Below are positions 21,901 to 33,692 of a stretch of DNA of 64,000 nt, piece after piece. A program made the translations under genes and the position numbers. The first letter of the stretch is position 1. The number at the start of each line of letters is the position of its first letter. Source of the DNA: Ceratothoa steindachneri (lineage: Eukaryota; Arthropoda; Malacostraca; Isopoda; Cymothoidae); NCBI GenBank assembly GCA_963969495.1, contig OZ018323.1, positions 81,602,919 through 81,666,918 on the forward strand, read 5' to 3'. The notes under the pieces were generated by a model that searched no databases, was not told where the DNA came from, and saw nothing but the letters and a program-made list of their open reading frames with translations.

Positions 21901-22314
21901 GAAATCATACAGATGTCAGCTGCAGCATGTTTACCCCATTTCGAAGAATTTATTTCTTCGAAGTTATTTTTATTTATCCCTCGATACTTTTATTAACATG
22001 TGATTTGAAATCATGACGCATTTCAAAGTTAAAACAACATTGAAATTATTAAATATTAGAATTTTTAAAAACTTGAATAATATAAAAGAATTAAATGTCC
22101 TAAAAAGGACAGCGGGCAGAGGTGGGTAAAATTATCCGCATTAATTATTTTTTTGTTTTAACTTTCCTATTTACAGGGGCGATGAGTAATTGGTGGCCTA
22201 ACTTTAATATAAAAGAAAATAACACAGAGAGTTCATTTATACAGATATAATTACTAGAAATACATGTTAAAGATTTGAATGATTGCTGTGTACTATTCAT
22301 TTTTATTCAATGAA
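18961..22314. other. 3.3 kb of anonymous AT-rich DNA
   Basis: No coding region is supported. Small structures seen: a CTGATG...GAAACG motif at 20268-20289, an 11-bp hairpin at 20765-20792, and a 9-bp perfect hairpin at 21940-21962 next to a dispersed motif (about 21880-21935). A Lys/Arg/Asp-containing frame at 19840-20109 (minus) is not assignable. Confidence 0.35.
20765..20792. repeat. Perfect 11-bp hairpin
   Basis: AAAAGCCTATT, a 6-base loop, then AATAGGCTTTT. No U-rich or coding context assigns a function; it may be a MITE relic. Confidence 0.6.
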
Positions 22315-23060
22315 ATCACGTCGGCTTCAACCGCAGCCCGCGGGCCATTTCGACGGTCCCCCGGTTTAACTTGGGTAAAAACTGGGGTGATCTTGGACCT
22401 AGAGCTCCACCTGGTGGTGTTGGTCTCGCTTTCAATCACACTTCACATATAAGAGTCTAGCGGGTTGCAGCCTGGAGATTTGGGAGGTTCAGTTGTTCGG
22501 AAGGATTAGGTCAAAAAAATTGTTTGACAGTCAAAACATGGTCCTCATGCTTATGTGACATGGTACAGAGTCCTGTTCCACATGTACAGCCTTCCACATC
22601 CCATCTCATGAATTCAGGACAGCACCAACTTTTCCAGGCACTTGATGTAGCCCATCGGGAAGATAAATGGGGGTATAACGTGACCCTCTCTACTGACCAC
22701 CCCAAAAAACATGTTATGGACCTGGAACTTGGTCTTTGAGTTTACCCCTGCTCTTGTCATGAGTTCTTCTCGTCTGAAAAGGACCAAAACACGCCAGGCA
22801 TGAACCGATGCTTTAGTTTTTTCAAAAGCTTCTCAGCACATTCCTTCCACTTGTCCTTCATCTTCTGCGACAAAATCTTGCCCTCTTTCATTTCAGATGA
22901 GTACTAGAGGATGTCCTCATGCACAAACTGCCTGGTGAGAGACATTGAGACTGCCTTATCCAGGGATAGAGAAGTCATCAACTTACTGGGATCATTATGA
23001 ATGATGGCCTGGATCTCTGCAACAAATTCGAAACTTCTTTAGGTATTAAAAGGCTTATAG
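22315..23060 (-). pseudogene. Mariner-like transposase pseudogene
   Basis: Read on the minus strand with several frame changes: a helical N-terminal part (IQAIIHNDPSKLMTS, DKAVSMSLTRQFVHED), FWSFSDEKN (first catalytic Asp), TKFQVHNMFFGVVS and GHVIPPFIFP, a decayed second catalytic block, then a PNNxTSQISRLQP region in shifted frame equivalent to the (S/N)SPDLNPLDY box, and a C-terminal RRNGPRAAVEADVI. This is the full order of a mariner transposase. The (S)DEK variant and the C-terminal box resemble mariner groups common in arthropods. Numerous stops make it dead. Terminal repeats were not found. Confidence 0.68.
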
Positions 23061-23159
23061 TGAGATTCTGAGCCGCCATACATTCGTAATCACAACCTAA
23101 CTCATTTTACTCGTTTACTCGTATTGGCTTCTTCAGAATAGAACTGTAGGAGAAAGGAG

Positions 23160-23540
23160 GGATCGCTCTCTATATACGTGTCAGATGTCATCCCGGATCA
23201 CCGCTGCTCGTCCTCCCTCGGCTTCTCGGGTTGATTTCTTCGGACCTTGACCTTTCCGCTTCATTTCGATGAGCCGCGCTGCCCCATTGGTCAGCCAAAA
23301 GAATCCGTGCCCGTGATTGGTTGATCTGTCGGAGATAATATGTGCGGCTTCAATCACCCTTCTCTCTCTTTTCGCTAAACCCTTGTGAATTATTTTAATC
23401 CCACCCCAATTAGACAAATGGACGAATTCATCGATATGTACTACCATGGTGTTTGATGTCCTATGCGCTCTAATGTCCCTCTTATGCTCGTTTACCCTAG
23501 TCCTAAGGTCGGGTATGAGCTCCCTGACCTTCGCTTACCT
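23160..23540 (-). pseudogene. Penelope-like GIY-YIG endonuclease, C-terminal part (fragment 2)
   Basis: On the minus strand, ELIPDLRTRVNEHKRDIRAH leads into NTMVVHIDEFVHL, an IHKGLAKRERRVIEAAHI stretch and a NHGHGFFWLTNGAARLIE end. This matches the distal half of a GIY-YIG nuclease domain as carried by Penelope-like elements: the conserved H...D.R.H, the H in a HLxxW-type turn, and the catalytic Glu in IEAA. It differs clearly from fragments 1 and 3, so it belongs to another family. The coding stretch is open for ~90 residues after a break near 23490. Confidence 0.55.
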
Positions 23541-24329
23541 CCCTGGATGCGGGGAAATGAGGTGACAAGCAGGCGCAGGGGCATGCCCTTTTTGGCGTAG
23601 TCACAACGAAATTATATACGAGTGCTTATTTTACCTTTGGCAGATTTCAGTCCAATGACTATGTGGTTCTGGGAATCAAACAGGGGAAACAAAAATAATC
23701 TTTTTCACTGTACAAACAATAAAATTTAACAACAAAGGAGACACTATTGGAAATACACCAGACTAATTGGAAAGAAAAATTGATTTAGATGGATGCTTCG
23801 GAACGCGCTTCGAGATGCACAAACAAACTAACCGAAATAAAGCGGGAAGAGGAGATCATAGGTGAATCGTCGAGAAAACGTAATTGTCTTACAATTTCGG
23901 CGGTGAATCTCGAGGGAGTATTCTCACCGGAAGTAGCTGAGCTGGTTATTGCAAAAGGACGAGTCTTCACGTTACTTGACTCTCGTTAATTCTGAATAAA
24001 TGTTTCTTGCCTGCGAGCCCTTAGGGTGCGAGAGTCGCTTGAGAATTTGCGGGGCTAGTCTTTGGCTGATTCTGGCGAATACTGGAGAATACTGATTTTC
24101 TCATGCCCGTGCCGGAAATTATATATTGGGTCGCCGGAAACGAGTCCCACTCCATCGGAAGTGGCGCGGCGGACGTGAACTTTGCACACTCTCGCTGATT
24201 TTGTTCCGGGCTCCAGTTCGGCTCGTCTCAGCTCGTCTTATCGCCCCAGAAGTTTACCCAAAGACGCTGATTGAAGGTCTCCTCGTCTGTGAGATACTTT
24301 CTATTCCTCTGCGCCTGCGTGACTCTCTA
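23541..24329. other. Spacer between two Penelope-like fragments
   Basis: Short frames on both strands (23785-23989, 24126-24347) lack recognisable domains. The spacer lies between two diverging Penelope-like fragments. Confidence 0.35.
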
Positions 24330-25340
24330 CGCGCGCTATATCGATGACATAATTTTGAATACAAATAACCTCGAACAAGTGAACAGCCTAGTTGAAACAT
24401 TCAAGAACAACTCGTGTTTGAATTTCACCCATGAACCGGAAGATGAAGGATCCTTTCCCTTCCTTGATATCCTCATAAGTGCCCAGGAGTCCAAATTTGT
24501 GACCCAAGTATAAGTTAATGCTATGAACTTTGACTTCTGCTTAAACGGTTCTTCTGAGTGTCCTGAACGCTACAAGAGACCAGTCATCAATGCCTAAATT
24601 AACAGGGCAATTTCTCATTCATCCTCGTGGACGGCTGTTGATCTAAAACTTAAGAGGGTTTCCCGAGTTTTCGTTAACAGCGGCTACCCACAAGAATCCA
24701 TCAATGCCACCATAAAAGAGAAAATGAACTTGACTGCTGGTTCTGGCGTCCGGTCTACTCCGAAAAAGAATAATATCGACCTTTATTTCAAGGCCAATAT
24801 GAACACCGGCTATCGTTAAGACGAAAACGCTCTCAAAGCCATTCTCCATCGTAATATGACCCCAACCGACCCTAATATGGATATAAATCTGATTATATAC
24901 TACAAGACAAAGAAAACAAGTAGTTGGATCAGGAAGAACAGCTGTCTCTCTCCGACGAGTGAACTCCAGGAGATTAACATCGTGTACGAATATTCGTGCA
25001 AAGTCGGTGACTGCGAACACCGCAATTCAAAGTAAATCGGCCGAACCTCCACAATCTGTAAAGGAGACTGCCAGCTCACATTCAAGATGGCACGATTACA
25101 AACCATGCCCACTCTCATGCCGCTACCCTAACCCGTGAAAAGCTGAATAAGGACACCTCCATCACCCTGAGACTCCAAAACCGTAGAAGATTGCGGATGG
25201 CTGAAGCCGTCATTATTAAAATGACGAAACCGGCAATTAACGAAACACTTCAGCCGGAAACCATACTCCCGACATCTCGGTGTCCCCGAGTTGACCACGG
25301 TTAAAAGAAGCACGTTTTTAAACTTCATTTTCCTTTGCCT
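24330..25340 (+). pseudogene. Penelope-like element: reverse transcriptase end plus GIY-YIG endonuclease (fragment 3)
   Basis: The plus strand opens with ARYIDDIIL (catalytic YxDD box, about 24338), then FTHEPEDEGSFPFLDILIS, the FLD block that follows it in Penelope-type reverse transcriptases. A linker with basic residues and broken frames follows. From about 24985 comes NIVYEYSCKVGDCEHRN, then IGRTST, then, in shifted frame, AHIQDGTITNHAHSHA and MAEAVIIKMTKPAINET. This is the GIY-YIG domain with the Cys/His insert between the (G)IVY and YIG boxes that marks Penelope-like endonucleases; the Glu in AEAV is the expected catalytic acid. The copy is 5'-truncated just before YIDD and carries several stops. 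Confidence 0.75.
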
Positions 25341-25656
25341 CCTTTGCCAGAGAACGAGCCTTCCAATTTTATGTTTCTTGTAGTGCTCAATTTGCCCTTA
25401 AAAATTTACGCGCCATGATTGGCCATATTTTGTAATACTTACGTTCACGTAGAAAGACTGTATAATATGTGCAGCAATTTGTGAATAATTCCATTTCCTA
25501 ACACGGTCTAAAGACGTCTAGGAATAAAGAAGGTCATTCGCGGATGTTTTTTCTCGCCGCGAAGACCCCGTTAAGAAAATACAAGTTAAAATTAATAACG
25601 CTGCCACAGCTGTGAACTTCAATATTACATGCATCTAACATGGCCCTTTACCTAAT

Positions 25657-25657
<1 letters not shown>
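25341..25657. other. Spacer, no gene seen
   Basis: Possibly the 3' region of the Penelope-like fragment; no terminal repeat recognised. Confidence 0.3.

Positions 25658-25747
<90 letters not shown>
25658..25747. repeat. (TA)n microsatellite
   Basis: About 90 bases of TA dinucleotides. Confidence 0.97.
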
Positions 25748-25751
<4 letters not shown>

Positions 25752-25914
25752 TAAATTTCGTACAGGGGAGGGGGGATTCAAACCGTGCACAAAGAGCAGT
25801 GAGCAATTGCTTTAATCTCAATTAAACCGTCCCTCAGAGCACTCGGCTACACATTTTAAATAATTATAAAGTCAGTGTTTATTAAAGTACATTTATTTTT
25901 CAAAATTTAATTGC

Positions 25915-27073
25915 TATGTCAACCCCTGTTTTCAAACTGGCGTCGGTTCTGGTCCAGGCACTACTGATAACGCGAAGCAGTGGAATCGCAAACATCACGA
26001 AAACATTTCGTTCGCTATTTGCGCGCATTCTCGTGCAATGGCTTCTCTCAATTCAGTAACTGTTGCAGGTTTTATAGAATAAACTTTGTCTTTTAAGTAT
26101 CTCCATAAAAATTTCTGGTGTTGTGAGGTCTGGTGAAAGCGGAAGGTATTCTACGAAACCCCTTCGTCCATTTCACCTGCTTTGCAAGATCTCATTAAGG
26201 TGGAATCTAACATCGTGATAGTAGTGTGGCGCTACCCCATCTTGCTGAAAATACAACTACTTATCTGCAAAGTCGTCTCTAATGCTTGGCGTGATAGACT
26301 GTGGCAGCAAGTTCAGGCAAACTGGGCCAGTCACAGTAGTGTCAAATAAAAGTTGTCCAACTACTCCTCTTGGTGATAAGCCACACCACATTGTAACTAC
26401 TGGTAAATTAAGATTATGTTCCACCATAACATGCGGATTCTCAGGTCCCCAGTAGGTGCAATTGTGGTGGTTAATTGAACCATTTAATTTAAATGTAGCC
26501 TCATCACTCCACACATTTTTTGTTGGAAAGTGCTCATCTTCTACACACCGTGCTAAGTACCACTCGCAATACCTCACTCTTAAGTCCAGATCATCTTCAT
26601 TAATAGCATGGACTAATCTTGGAATGTAACATTTGCATTGACAGCGTTTCAAAATGCGTTGGACAGACGATTTTAAAAAACCAACTTCACGACTTGCTTG
26701 ACGCACAGATCTTCTTGGAATTCGTTGAGACGTTTCCAGTAATCTTTCTTGCTTTAGGGGGCTTGAAGATGTTTGTGGTCTTCCGGAACACTTCTTGTGG
26801 ATATTCTGAACAGTTTCATTGGCTTCAAACTTATCTCTAATAGAGTGATGGTAAGTCGCGTTGGTAGATCTTTTTGAAACTTCATCCTAAACTGTCTTTG
26901 GGCTTCAACTGCGTTTTGACAATTCCAGTAGCATTTTAGAATGAATTTCCTTTGTTCTTAGCTTAGTATGACTGCCATTATTAATTCTAATGGGTTTAAC
27001 CTGGAAAGTAAAAACATCAATTCAGGTATCAGCTGTTAAAGTGTGCATACATCTTTGGGCAACACCTTGTATA
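25915..27073 (-). pseudogene. Mariner/Tc1-superfamily transposase with one terminal end
   Basis: Minus-strand order: a decayed N-terminal helix-turn-helix ([46 protein letters not shown]), then a 149-residue open stretch with [20 protein letters not shown] (first Asp), [14 protein letters not shown] and [10 protein letters not shown]. After a stop come QQDGVAPHYYHDVRFHLNE (second Asp) and LPLSPDLTT. The C-terminal TELREAIARECAQIAN runs to about 25990. Near 27043-27073 the minus strand reads TATACAAGGTGTTGCCC, the expected style of a mariner end beside TA. The matching end near 25.9 kb was not found. Confidence 0.75.
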
Positions 27074-27184
27074 TATATTGAGTGTTCCAGCATTGATAAC
27101 CATTTTGATTAAATAGGATTAATTTATTAAAAACTGACGTAATTTTATGTTTAATAATTAATTATGATACAAAATCAATTGATT

Positions 27185-28060
27185 TAGAAAGTACAAGTCA
27201 AGTCTTTAGTGAATAGTTTTAAAATGTGCTCTGTTTGTATTCTGCAAATTTCAAACCTATACTTAGCTTTTCGAAACACATTTTGAAGCATTACCAGAGT
27301 TAATTTCTGCACTGCCAACTGAATGCGCTCTCTTAGTTCAGCTAAACTCTTGATCACTTGCAGATAAATCTTTGATTTATTAAAGTTCATGCAAAGAAAT
27401 CCAGGGATGTCAAATCCGGGGAGCACCAGAGGCCAAGGTTGAGGTACTCCGCTTCAAATCCACTGATTCCAAAATCGTTTATTGAGGTAATGGCGTAGAA
27501 TATGAGCATAATTAGATGGTGCTTCATTTTCTTGAACCAAAACAGTATCAAGAATGTCACCAACAATAAACTGTGGTTCCAGAAACTCCTTAAGCATATC
27601 AAGGTAGACCGTACATAGTGGAGATAATTCCTGATAGAAGAATGGACAGTAAATTTTGGATTTAGTTCTTCCAAGCCACACAACTTTTGGAGAGTGTCTT
27701 TTGCCATTCTAAAACTTCAACCCTTTGTTCAATGGACCATATATGGCAATTTTGTAGATGACTTTACTATACGTGTGGAAAGACGCCTCATCACCGAATA
27801 AGATGTTATCCAATAAACCTTCGTTTTCTATTTTATCCTCAAATTTTGCACACCTTTGCTGTTCATTTTAGATAATCCTCTTCATTTAGGGCAAGAATCG
27901 CTTGAATGCAATAGGCTTTTTTTCTGTAGTGTCGAACGAAAGATTTTATGAACTGCTTTCTTGGATATGTTAAGTGTTCGACTGGTGTCTATAACCGACG
28001 TTATTGGTTCATCTTCGATCAATTGTCATACATCTTAACTTCGGTTACATGCTGTCGGTA
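27185..28060 (-). pseudogene. Second mariner-superfamily transposase pseudogene
   Basis: Minus-strand reading with frameshifts: ILFGDEASFHTYSKV (about 27790, first Asp box), RHSPKVVWLGRTKSKIYCPF, YLDMLKEFLEPQFI, a decayed second block EAPSNYAHILRHYLNKRF, an LTSLDFFA box and then KSKIYLQVIKSLAELRERI and QNVFRKAKYRFEICRIQ at the C-terminus (about 27225-27400). The order parallels the element at 25915-27073, but the sequence is too different for a recent duplicate. The second catalytic Asp is replaced (QENEAP instead of QQDGAP). Confidence 0.68.
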
Positions 28061-28339
28061 ATTGTCCTCCTACGATCTTGACGGTAACGGATCCCGTTCT
28101 TTTAAATTTGTTTACGAATCTCTTTGTCGGGAAAACCAAGGCTGCAAAATCGTATTTTTAATGTTCTCCGATTGCAGTACATTGCACTCGTTAAATACGG
28201 AATGTTGCAAAAATATTAGTTCTTGTGTATTCATTATTAATAATGATGAGAAATAAAATTAAAATAAAATTAGTGAAAATAACAATGATTACTAAATAAA
28301 ATAGAGTAATTTAGACATATCTACATTTTTAAACATATT

Positions 28340-28900
28340 GAACTTTGCACTGTAGATCTAATTCATGTCTGTTTTGGGATTCCTCGCTTTACGCCTTTTC
28401 GAGTGTCTTTCGAGTATTTCCAGGTCCTGTCTCTGCGCAGGCCACTTCAGAATTGTGATTTGCCCGTCGTCTTGGAAGGTCTTCAACGAATTGGTTGTGC
28501 GGCAGGGAGCGTTATTCTGAATGAAAATGGTAGGTTGGGCTTCAGAGACTCGCAGATGGGATAGAGCATGCGGCATTTCCATGTAAAACTGTGCAGTTAC
28601 TGTGCTCGGTAAGCGCAGTGCCTTCTAACGGAATCACGTCCAAGACAATGAAAATTCCTCGGCCAAATTTTACGCTCTTGTTGGTGCAATTGATAATCTT
28701 CCGCCTGTTCCGTGACGAACAAACCACCTACAATACGATCCAAACAAATTGAATGTAGATTCATCACTGAAGTGGACTTAGCTCTAATGGTCCTCCGTCT
28801 ATATTACATCCTCATTGTCGAATGCTAGACGAGCCTTCTTGTTCTTCGGATTGATCAATCACTTGGCCGCGGGTGTGCGAGCGTAAATATTGTCTTACTT
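28340..28900 (-). pseudogene. Tc1-like transposase pseudogene
   Basis: On the minus strand: KNKKARLAFDNEDVI, then FSDESTFNLFGSYCRWFVR (first Asp box), a gap with stops, then FIQNNAPCRTTNSLKTF (second box, with Asn where QQDNAPCH carries Asp) and ILKWPAQRQDLEILE (the WPAQSPDLNPIE-like box). DES(x)FNLFGSDG and NAPCHT are hallmarks of Tc1-type DD34E transposases. The final catalytic Glu region is only partly preserved (DLEILE). Confidence 0.68.
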
Positions 28901-29654
28901 ATCCGATTTGAAATAGTGATGACCAAAATCTCACTAATCTTTGTAAAGGGACAGATTTCATAGGTACATTACCTGGGCGCAGCTGGTAAGAGATTAACCA
29001 CGCATGAGTGTACTTGTCAGTTACTTTGCAAACAATGAAGGTTGTTTCTACAAGAAAGCTAGGCGTTCGGATCATTTAAGGCGTTTCAATTTATAGCTCC
29101 GCCCATTCGGAGTGGAGATGGGAAAAATAGTCATAATAAAATATACATTCATCTGCCTAAGCAAAATTTAATGATTTCATTTTTAGCTAAAAAATTGTCA
29201 TTACCTCAAAGGGAGGGGGGGGGGGGGACTGCCACACTAGACCTTCTTTAAGGAAATAGTCATTATAGAATGGAACCACCTGTTTAAAGCCCGCATTGGA
29301 GTGCCTAACGACGTCTGCCCACTGTTTTGAATTCGAACACTAAAGTTATTATTTTCAAAAAAGGGGCTTCGTCCCCATATCTCGTTTAATTATAAGGGTT
29401 GCACCCGCACACACTCCGCTACTTGTAATAAACTAGTACTATGCATATTCGAAAAGCCTAACATTAGTTTCCAATTCAAAGACAGTTGCCATACATCCTT
29501 ATACAAGATTCTTTTCTCCAGACATTATGTAAACCCCGACCCGAATGCTAATTAAATCAATCATATTTTCTTTAATATTGAGTTTCGTTTCGTTTCGATT
29601 CGCCAACCTTTCTTTATCCAGGAGGATCCCGATCGGATAATGAAATAAACATAA
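28901..29654. other. Spacer, no gene recognised
   Basis: Contains a G-rich homopolymer run near 29213-29227. No coding, repeat or RNA signal found. Confidence 0.35.
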
Positions 29655-30058
29655 AGATCAATATGACAATCGCTGAAGAGCCCGAGGGCTCCAGGCGCCG
29701 GTCCCCTTCGGGGAGAGGTGCAAAGAAGTATTATGTTTTTGACACCAAACAGCGCTCAGGCGGAAGCCTTCGTTACCTCGTTCCGCGTCAGAGGTATCTG
29801 GATATAGATACCCATCGGCAGGATTCCTTGTGTGTGTGTTGTGCTGCGAAGACGGGAGAGAAAAGAAAGCAGTGTTGTAATTGGCTATGTGTGTGATGAC
29901 AAGTGTAATATCTACCCACTCGAATACAGGGGTGAGCACAGCGCCTCCACCAATTGGTAGCCAGATTTTTCTTGCGCCGACTTTTTAGTCCGCTCATGCC
30001 GGGATCGAACCCGGTACCACGACGTTGGGAGACCAACGCCGTATCCACTCGGCTAGCA
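29655..30058 (-). mobile_element. tRNA-derived SINE
   Basis: The minus strand starts with a tRNA-like head: A box TAGCCGAGTGG (30055-30045) and B box GGTTCGATCCC (30011-30001), with a T-arm-like CCGGG/CCCGG stem. The would-be acceptor strands do not pair and the anticodon arm is distorted, so this is not a working tRNA gene. A ~330-bp body follows, ending near 29655. The head resembles the last bases of the window (63977-64000), where TAGCTTAATGG and GGATACACGGTTGG occur, so the family has at least two copies here. A Pol III internal promoter is inferred from the boxes. Confidence 0.68.
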
Positions 30059-31990
30059 AGTTAATATTGAGTAAGATAAAATTCCCATATCATATTTTAA
30101 TTAAGAAAAAAATCCCTTCGAAATTATATGTAATACAATATGATGCACTGCCAATTGGCAGTGTATTTCATATTTAGCGAGGTGGTAATCGCTAATAATA
30201 CCATGGTTATTTAGAGTAGCATGGTTATCTAGAGTATGGTAGGTGTAATTAATATTTTGAACAGTTCTTGAATAGTTGGCTTTCATTTAATTTAATTGGA
30301 TATGCAGATTCCATGAGAGTCTTTGTTATTTTTTAATGAAGTCGGGCTAAACTTTTAATTTATTTTATCAAATAAAAATATGTAAAAAAAAGCACTTAAT
30401 TCCTCAACTAATAAAAGGACTTAATATAAAATATTTATATTTATCTTAAGAATAATAAAAAATAATCTTTAAATGTTGCAAGATAAGTTCATATTATATC
30501 CAAAATCTAAAAAAAAAAAGTATCATTTTAATTTTATTTTAGTAAAAACTAAGGAGGGGATCTAGGCAGAATATTTGTGGGAAATCTGCAAACAAAGTGG
30601 CAAAGATAGTGGAAGTAAAAATGTGTGTAAGATATATGACCTTAAATCTATAGGAAAAGGATACGGTGTTGCCTAATTAATAGGACTTTGAGAAAGGACG
30701 TAGCAAAAATATATAGGGGCAAGCGGCACGTCACGAAGTACTTTGGGGGCGACAAGCAGGTTCTTCTATTCAACGCGAAGTATTGAATTCTGGAACGACA
30801 AGACTCAGGCGAATTAAACGGGATCCGTAACGCGAAGATGGGAACGAATTAATCTTGATGTCTTAATACTGAATAGATCTTATGGTATTAATAATTCTTA
30901 ATGAGTTGTCTTACTGAATTGCTCGACTTTATATAATTCTATTTCTTAGGGGGCATGACCTAAACTCAACCGTATGACGGGCCTCCGTGGTTGGGTTTAT
31001 TAGTTTCTACCTCTAGGGCGGAGTTACCGAACAGCTGTCTCTGTCAGAGTTACCTATATATTCCATTAGTTTTAACTCAATTACAAGATTCGCTTGTCAC
31101 AGATCCGTGTTGCATTTTCCTTTAGCCAGAGTCTGTATTTGCCCAGCTGCTTTGTAGACTCCCTTCTTCCGATAAATCTATCCCAAGACGCGAATTGTTT
31201 GTTGATGCGTTTCCTCTTATTGACTCAAGTGTCATGACCTGGTATCCGTTTCCCGCGTTCGTATTTTGTGTGTTCCCACGCGCAACTCCAACGATCGCTT
31301 GCCTCCTTTTTATTGAAATATATATTTTCCTTTCTTATTTTCTATACAAATTCATATATGTAGATTAATATATACATTCTCATCTTCTTATTCTCATATT
31401 AAACATATTATTTTATATTAGTGGAGTTTGTCAGGATTTAACTTGACCACCGCGCGTCCATTTTGTGTAGTTTCTCACTGGGCCTATTGAATCCTGCAAT
31501 TTAGTCTCAGTAGCCTATCTATTACATAACCTGAGCACCACAGATCTACATACGAGATTTTTGGGCTGGAGAGAAGATAAACCGCGAGATATTAGCTGCA
31601 GCATGGTTGACCAAGCCACACCTGCCAGCCCATTGCGGGTTCTAAAAATGGTAAATTAGCCTTTTTAATCTTGACGTTTTACATAAGTTTTCTGTCATCA
31701 AATTAAGTAGGATTCACGAGAGACAATGTCTAGTAGGCAATTTGGGAGCCAAGTGAGGTGCGTGAATGCACTTTTAAGGAGCAGGGGAATAAATTTCTTA
31801 TTCAGGGCATCGTGGCATTTCTATGGTGAAATAAGTGGTGGATAAATTAACCAGAGTCAGTTGTATGTTCCCGAGTAAGCTTTTCTTTTACCTACTTGTG
31901 GAAAAGACAGAAGCTCTTTTCTCTTATCGGTCCCCATTTCCATCCTCAGAATGGTGTGTTGTTTGCTATCCACCTGGGTATGAGATCTAG
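30059..31990. other. 1.9 kb of anonymous DNA
   Basis: No open frame with a recognisable domain. A copy of the dispersed CAGCTGCAGCATG-type motif lies at 31588-31611. The base composition shifts at ~30700-31260 to less AT-rich, possibly an unrecognised old LTR or other repeat. Confidence 0.3.
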
Positions 31991-32193
31991 CCGCTACAAG
32001 AATTCACCATGCTACAGTATATTATGATAACTACACATCTGCTTAAACAAGAGCTGCCTGATAATGAAACGTGCACATTTCGGATATGGGATCAAGCCGC
32101 TACAGGAATTCACCATGCTACAGTATATTATGATAACTACACATCTGTTTAAACAAGAGCTGCTTGATAATGAAACGTGCACATTTCGGATAT
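31991..32193. repeat. 106-bp tandem duplication
   Basis: Two adjacent units (31991-32096 and 32097-32193) from CCGCTACA to CACATTTCGGATAT differ at only a few bases. A recent local duplication; no coding content. Confidence 0.93.
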
Positions 32194-32899
32194 TTCAGTT
32201 ATCGCGTCGTCAGTTAAGAAAGACGACGTGATTAAACATCTTACCGTGATAAAGAAAATTCAATGCCACGTAAAGGAAGAAAGAAGAAAGCAGAGCACCG
32301 TACTTTTTGATCAACACCCAAGTCTTCCCGCCAGCATATCATCCCTACCCGTCCATGATCGGTCTACTAGTGTACGAAGCAAGTATCAGCTTAGTAACTG
32401 GTCAACCATTTTATACCTGAGTTAAGACAATTCAGGCAACTCTGAACGATCGGCAGCTTATTCAAAAGACACTGTCTTGCCGTGTTAGTATTATCTCTCT
32501 TTCGACTGCAACCATCATTGCTTGGATGTCAAGCTACACTATCCCATGCTCCCCTTCGACGTACTTATGCACGGTTTAGCTTTATTTTTGTTTTCACCGG
32601 TAGGATTCCTCCAGAAGGAACGTTAATCTATAGCACTTAGCAATAACATACAATTGAGCTTTTATTTGTAGCATTATTCTTGGCTAAATGCATCTATATT
32701 TAGCCCTCGGGGTTCATTGTTATAGTGAGTACTCGATTTTCTGCTCATGACGTTCGTAAATATTTTTCTCATACGAACAACTTTATTTTGCTTTAATCAG
32801 CCCTTTTGTGTTTATTCACCGTGCCCATTATATTTTTTCGTTCAATTATGCATATTGTTATTTTTACGGAAATATCATTAAAACGTCAGAGAAATTCCA
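32194..32899. other. Spacer, no gene recognised
   Basis: Short frames only. It ends at the terminal GA-rich tail of the CR1-like chain. Confidence 0.35.
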
Positions 32900-33160
32900 T
32901 TACCTTAAAAAGAAAGGTAGAGAGAGGGGTAGAGAGTAACAACAAGGAGTAACAACAAGGAAAGAAGGTACCCTAGGAGACCTTACGGTCCATTCAAAGA
33001 GGGTACCTTTCGACTAGCAATCGAGTGGGCACATGGCTGCTCAATTGTGTTGCGTCCCTAAACGGCCACTTTTCAAGACCTTGTCTAGTTTGACTTGAAC
33101 TGGTCAACAGATTCACTGTTGACAACTTCCACTCGAAGTGCGTTCCACATACCGCAGAGG
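32900..33160 (-). mobile_element. CR1-like LINE, 3'-end remnant (chain member 1)
   Basis: Minus-strand 3' end only. 33095-33160 matches the C-terminal coding end of the copy at 44414 almost base for base (ACTTGAACTGGTCAACAG, then CACTGTTGACAACTTCCACT on the plus strand). The 3' stem-loop AAGGTACCCT...AGGGTACCTT lies at 32967-33009, followed in element sense by two 13-bp units (GTAACAACAAGGA on plus) and a short GA-rich tail to ~32910. The element is 5'-truncated exactly at the GA-rich tract that starts at 33161. Confidence 0.82.
32967..33009 (-). repeat. 3' stem-loop of CR1-like chain member 1
   Basis: A 10-bp perfect outer stem (AAGGTACCCT with AGGGTACCTT) encloses an inner GACC-TTAC-GGTC hairpin. 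The same structure occurs at 37587-37639. Confidence 0.75.
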
Positions 33161-33598
<438 letters not shown>

Positions 33599-33688
33599 CA
33601 CAATGAGTCACGAGGAAAAGTAGTACCTAAAAGGACATTTCGGACCATACCGTGGAGGTTCTATTTTGGGAAGGCCCTAACCTATAGC
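33599..33688 (-). mobile_element. CR1-like LINE 3' terminus, cut off by piggyBac (chain member 2, distal part)
   Basis: Holds a CAGTCACAATGAGTCACGAGG tail repeat and the degenerate stem TAGTACCT...AGGTTCTA. Joining its edge at 33688 to 36618 across the piggyBac insertion gives a distance from the coding end to the stem of 56 bases, against 58 in the neighbouring copy at 37.6 kb. It is therefore the 3' end of the copy at 36618-37345. Confidence 0.72.
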
Positions 33689-33692
33689 TTAA

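Noticed and set aside
29985..30058. A functional tRNA gene on the minus strand
   Set aside because: A and B boxes are good, but acceptor strands do not pair and the anticodon loop has the wrong size; a ~330-bp body follows, so SINE is preferred.
31991..32193. CRISPR-like repeats or a regulatory array
   Set aside because: Only two adjacent units without spacers, in eukaryotic DNA; a simple tandem duplication.
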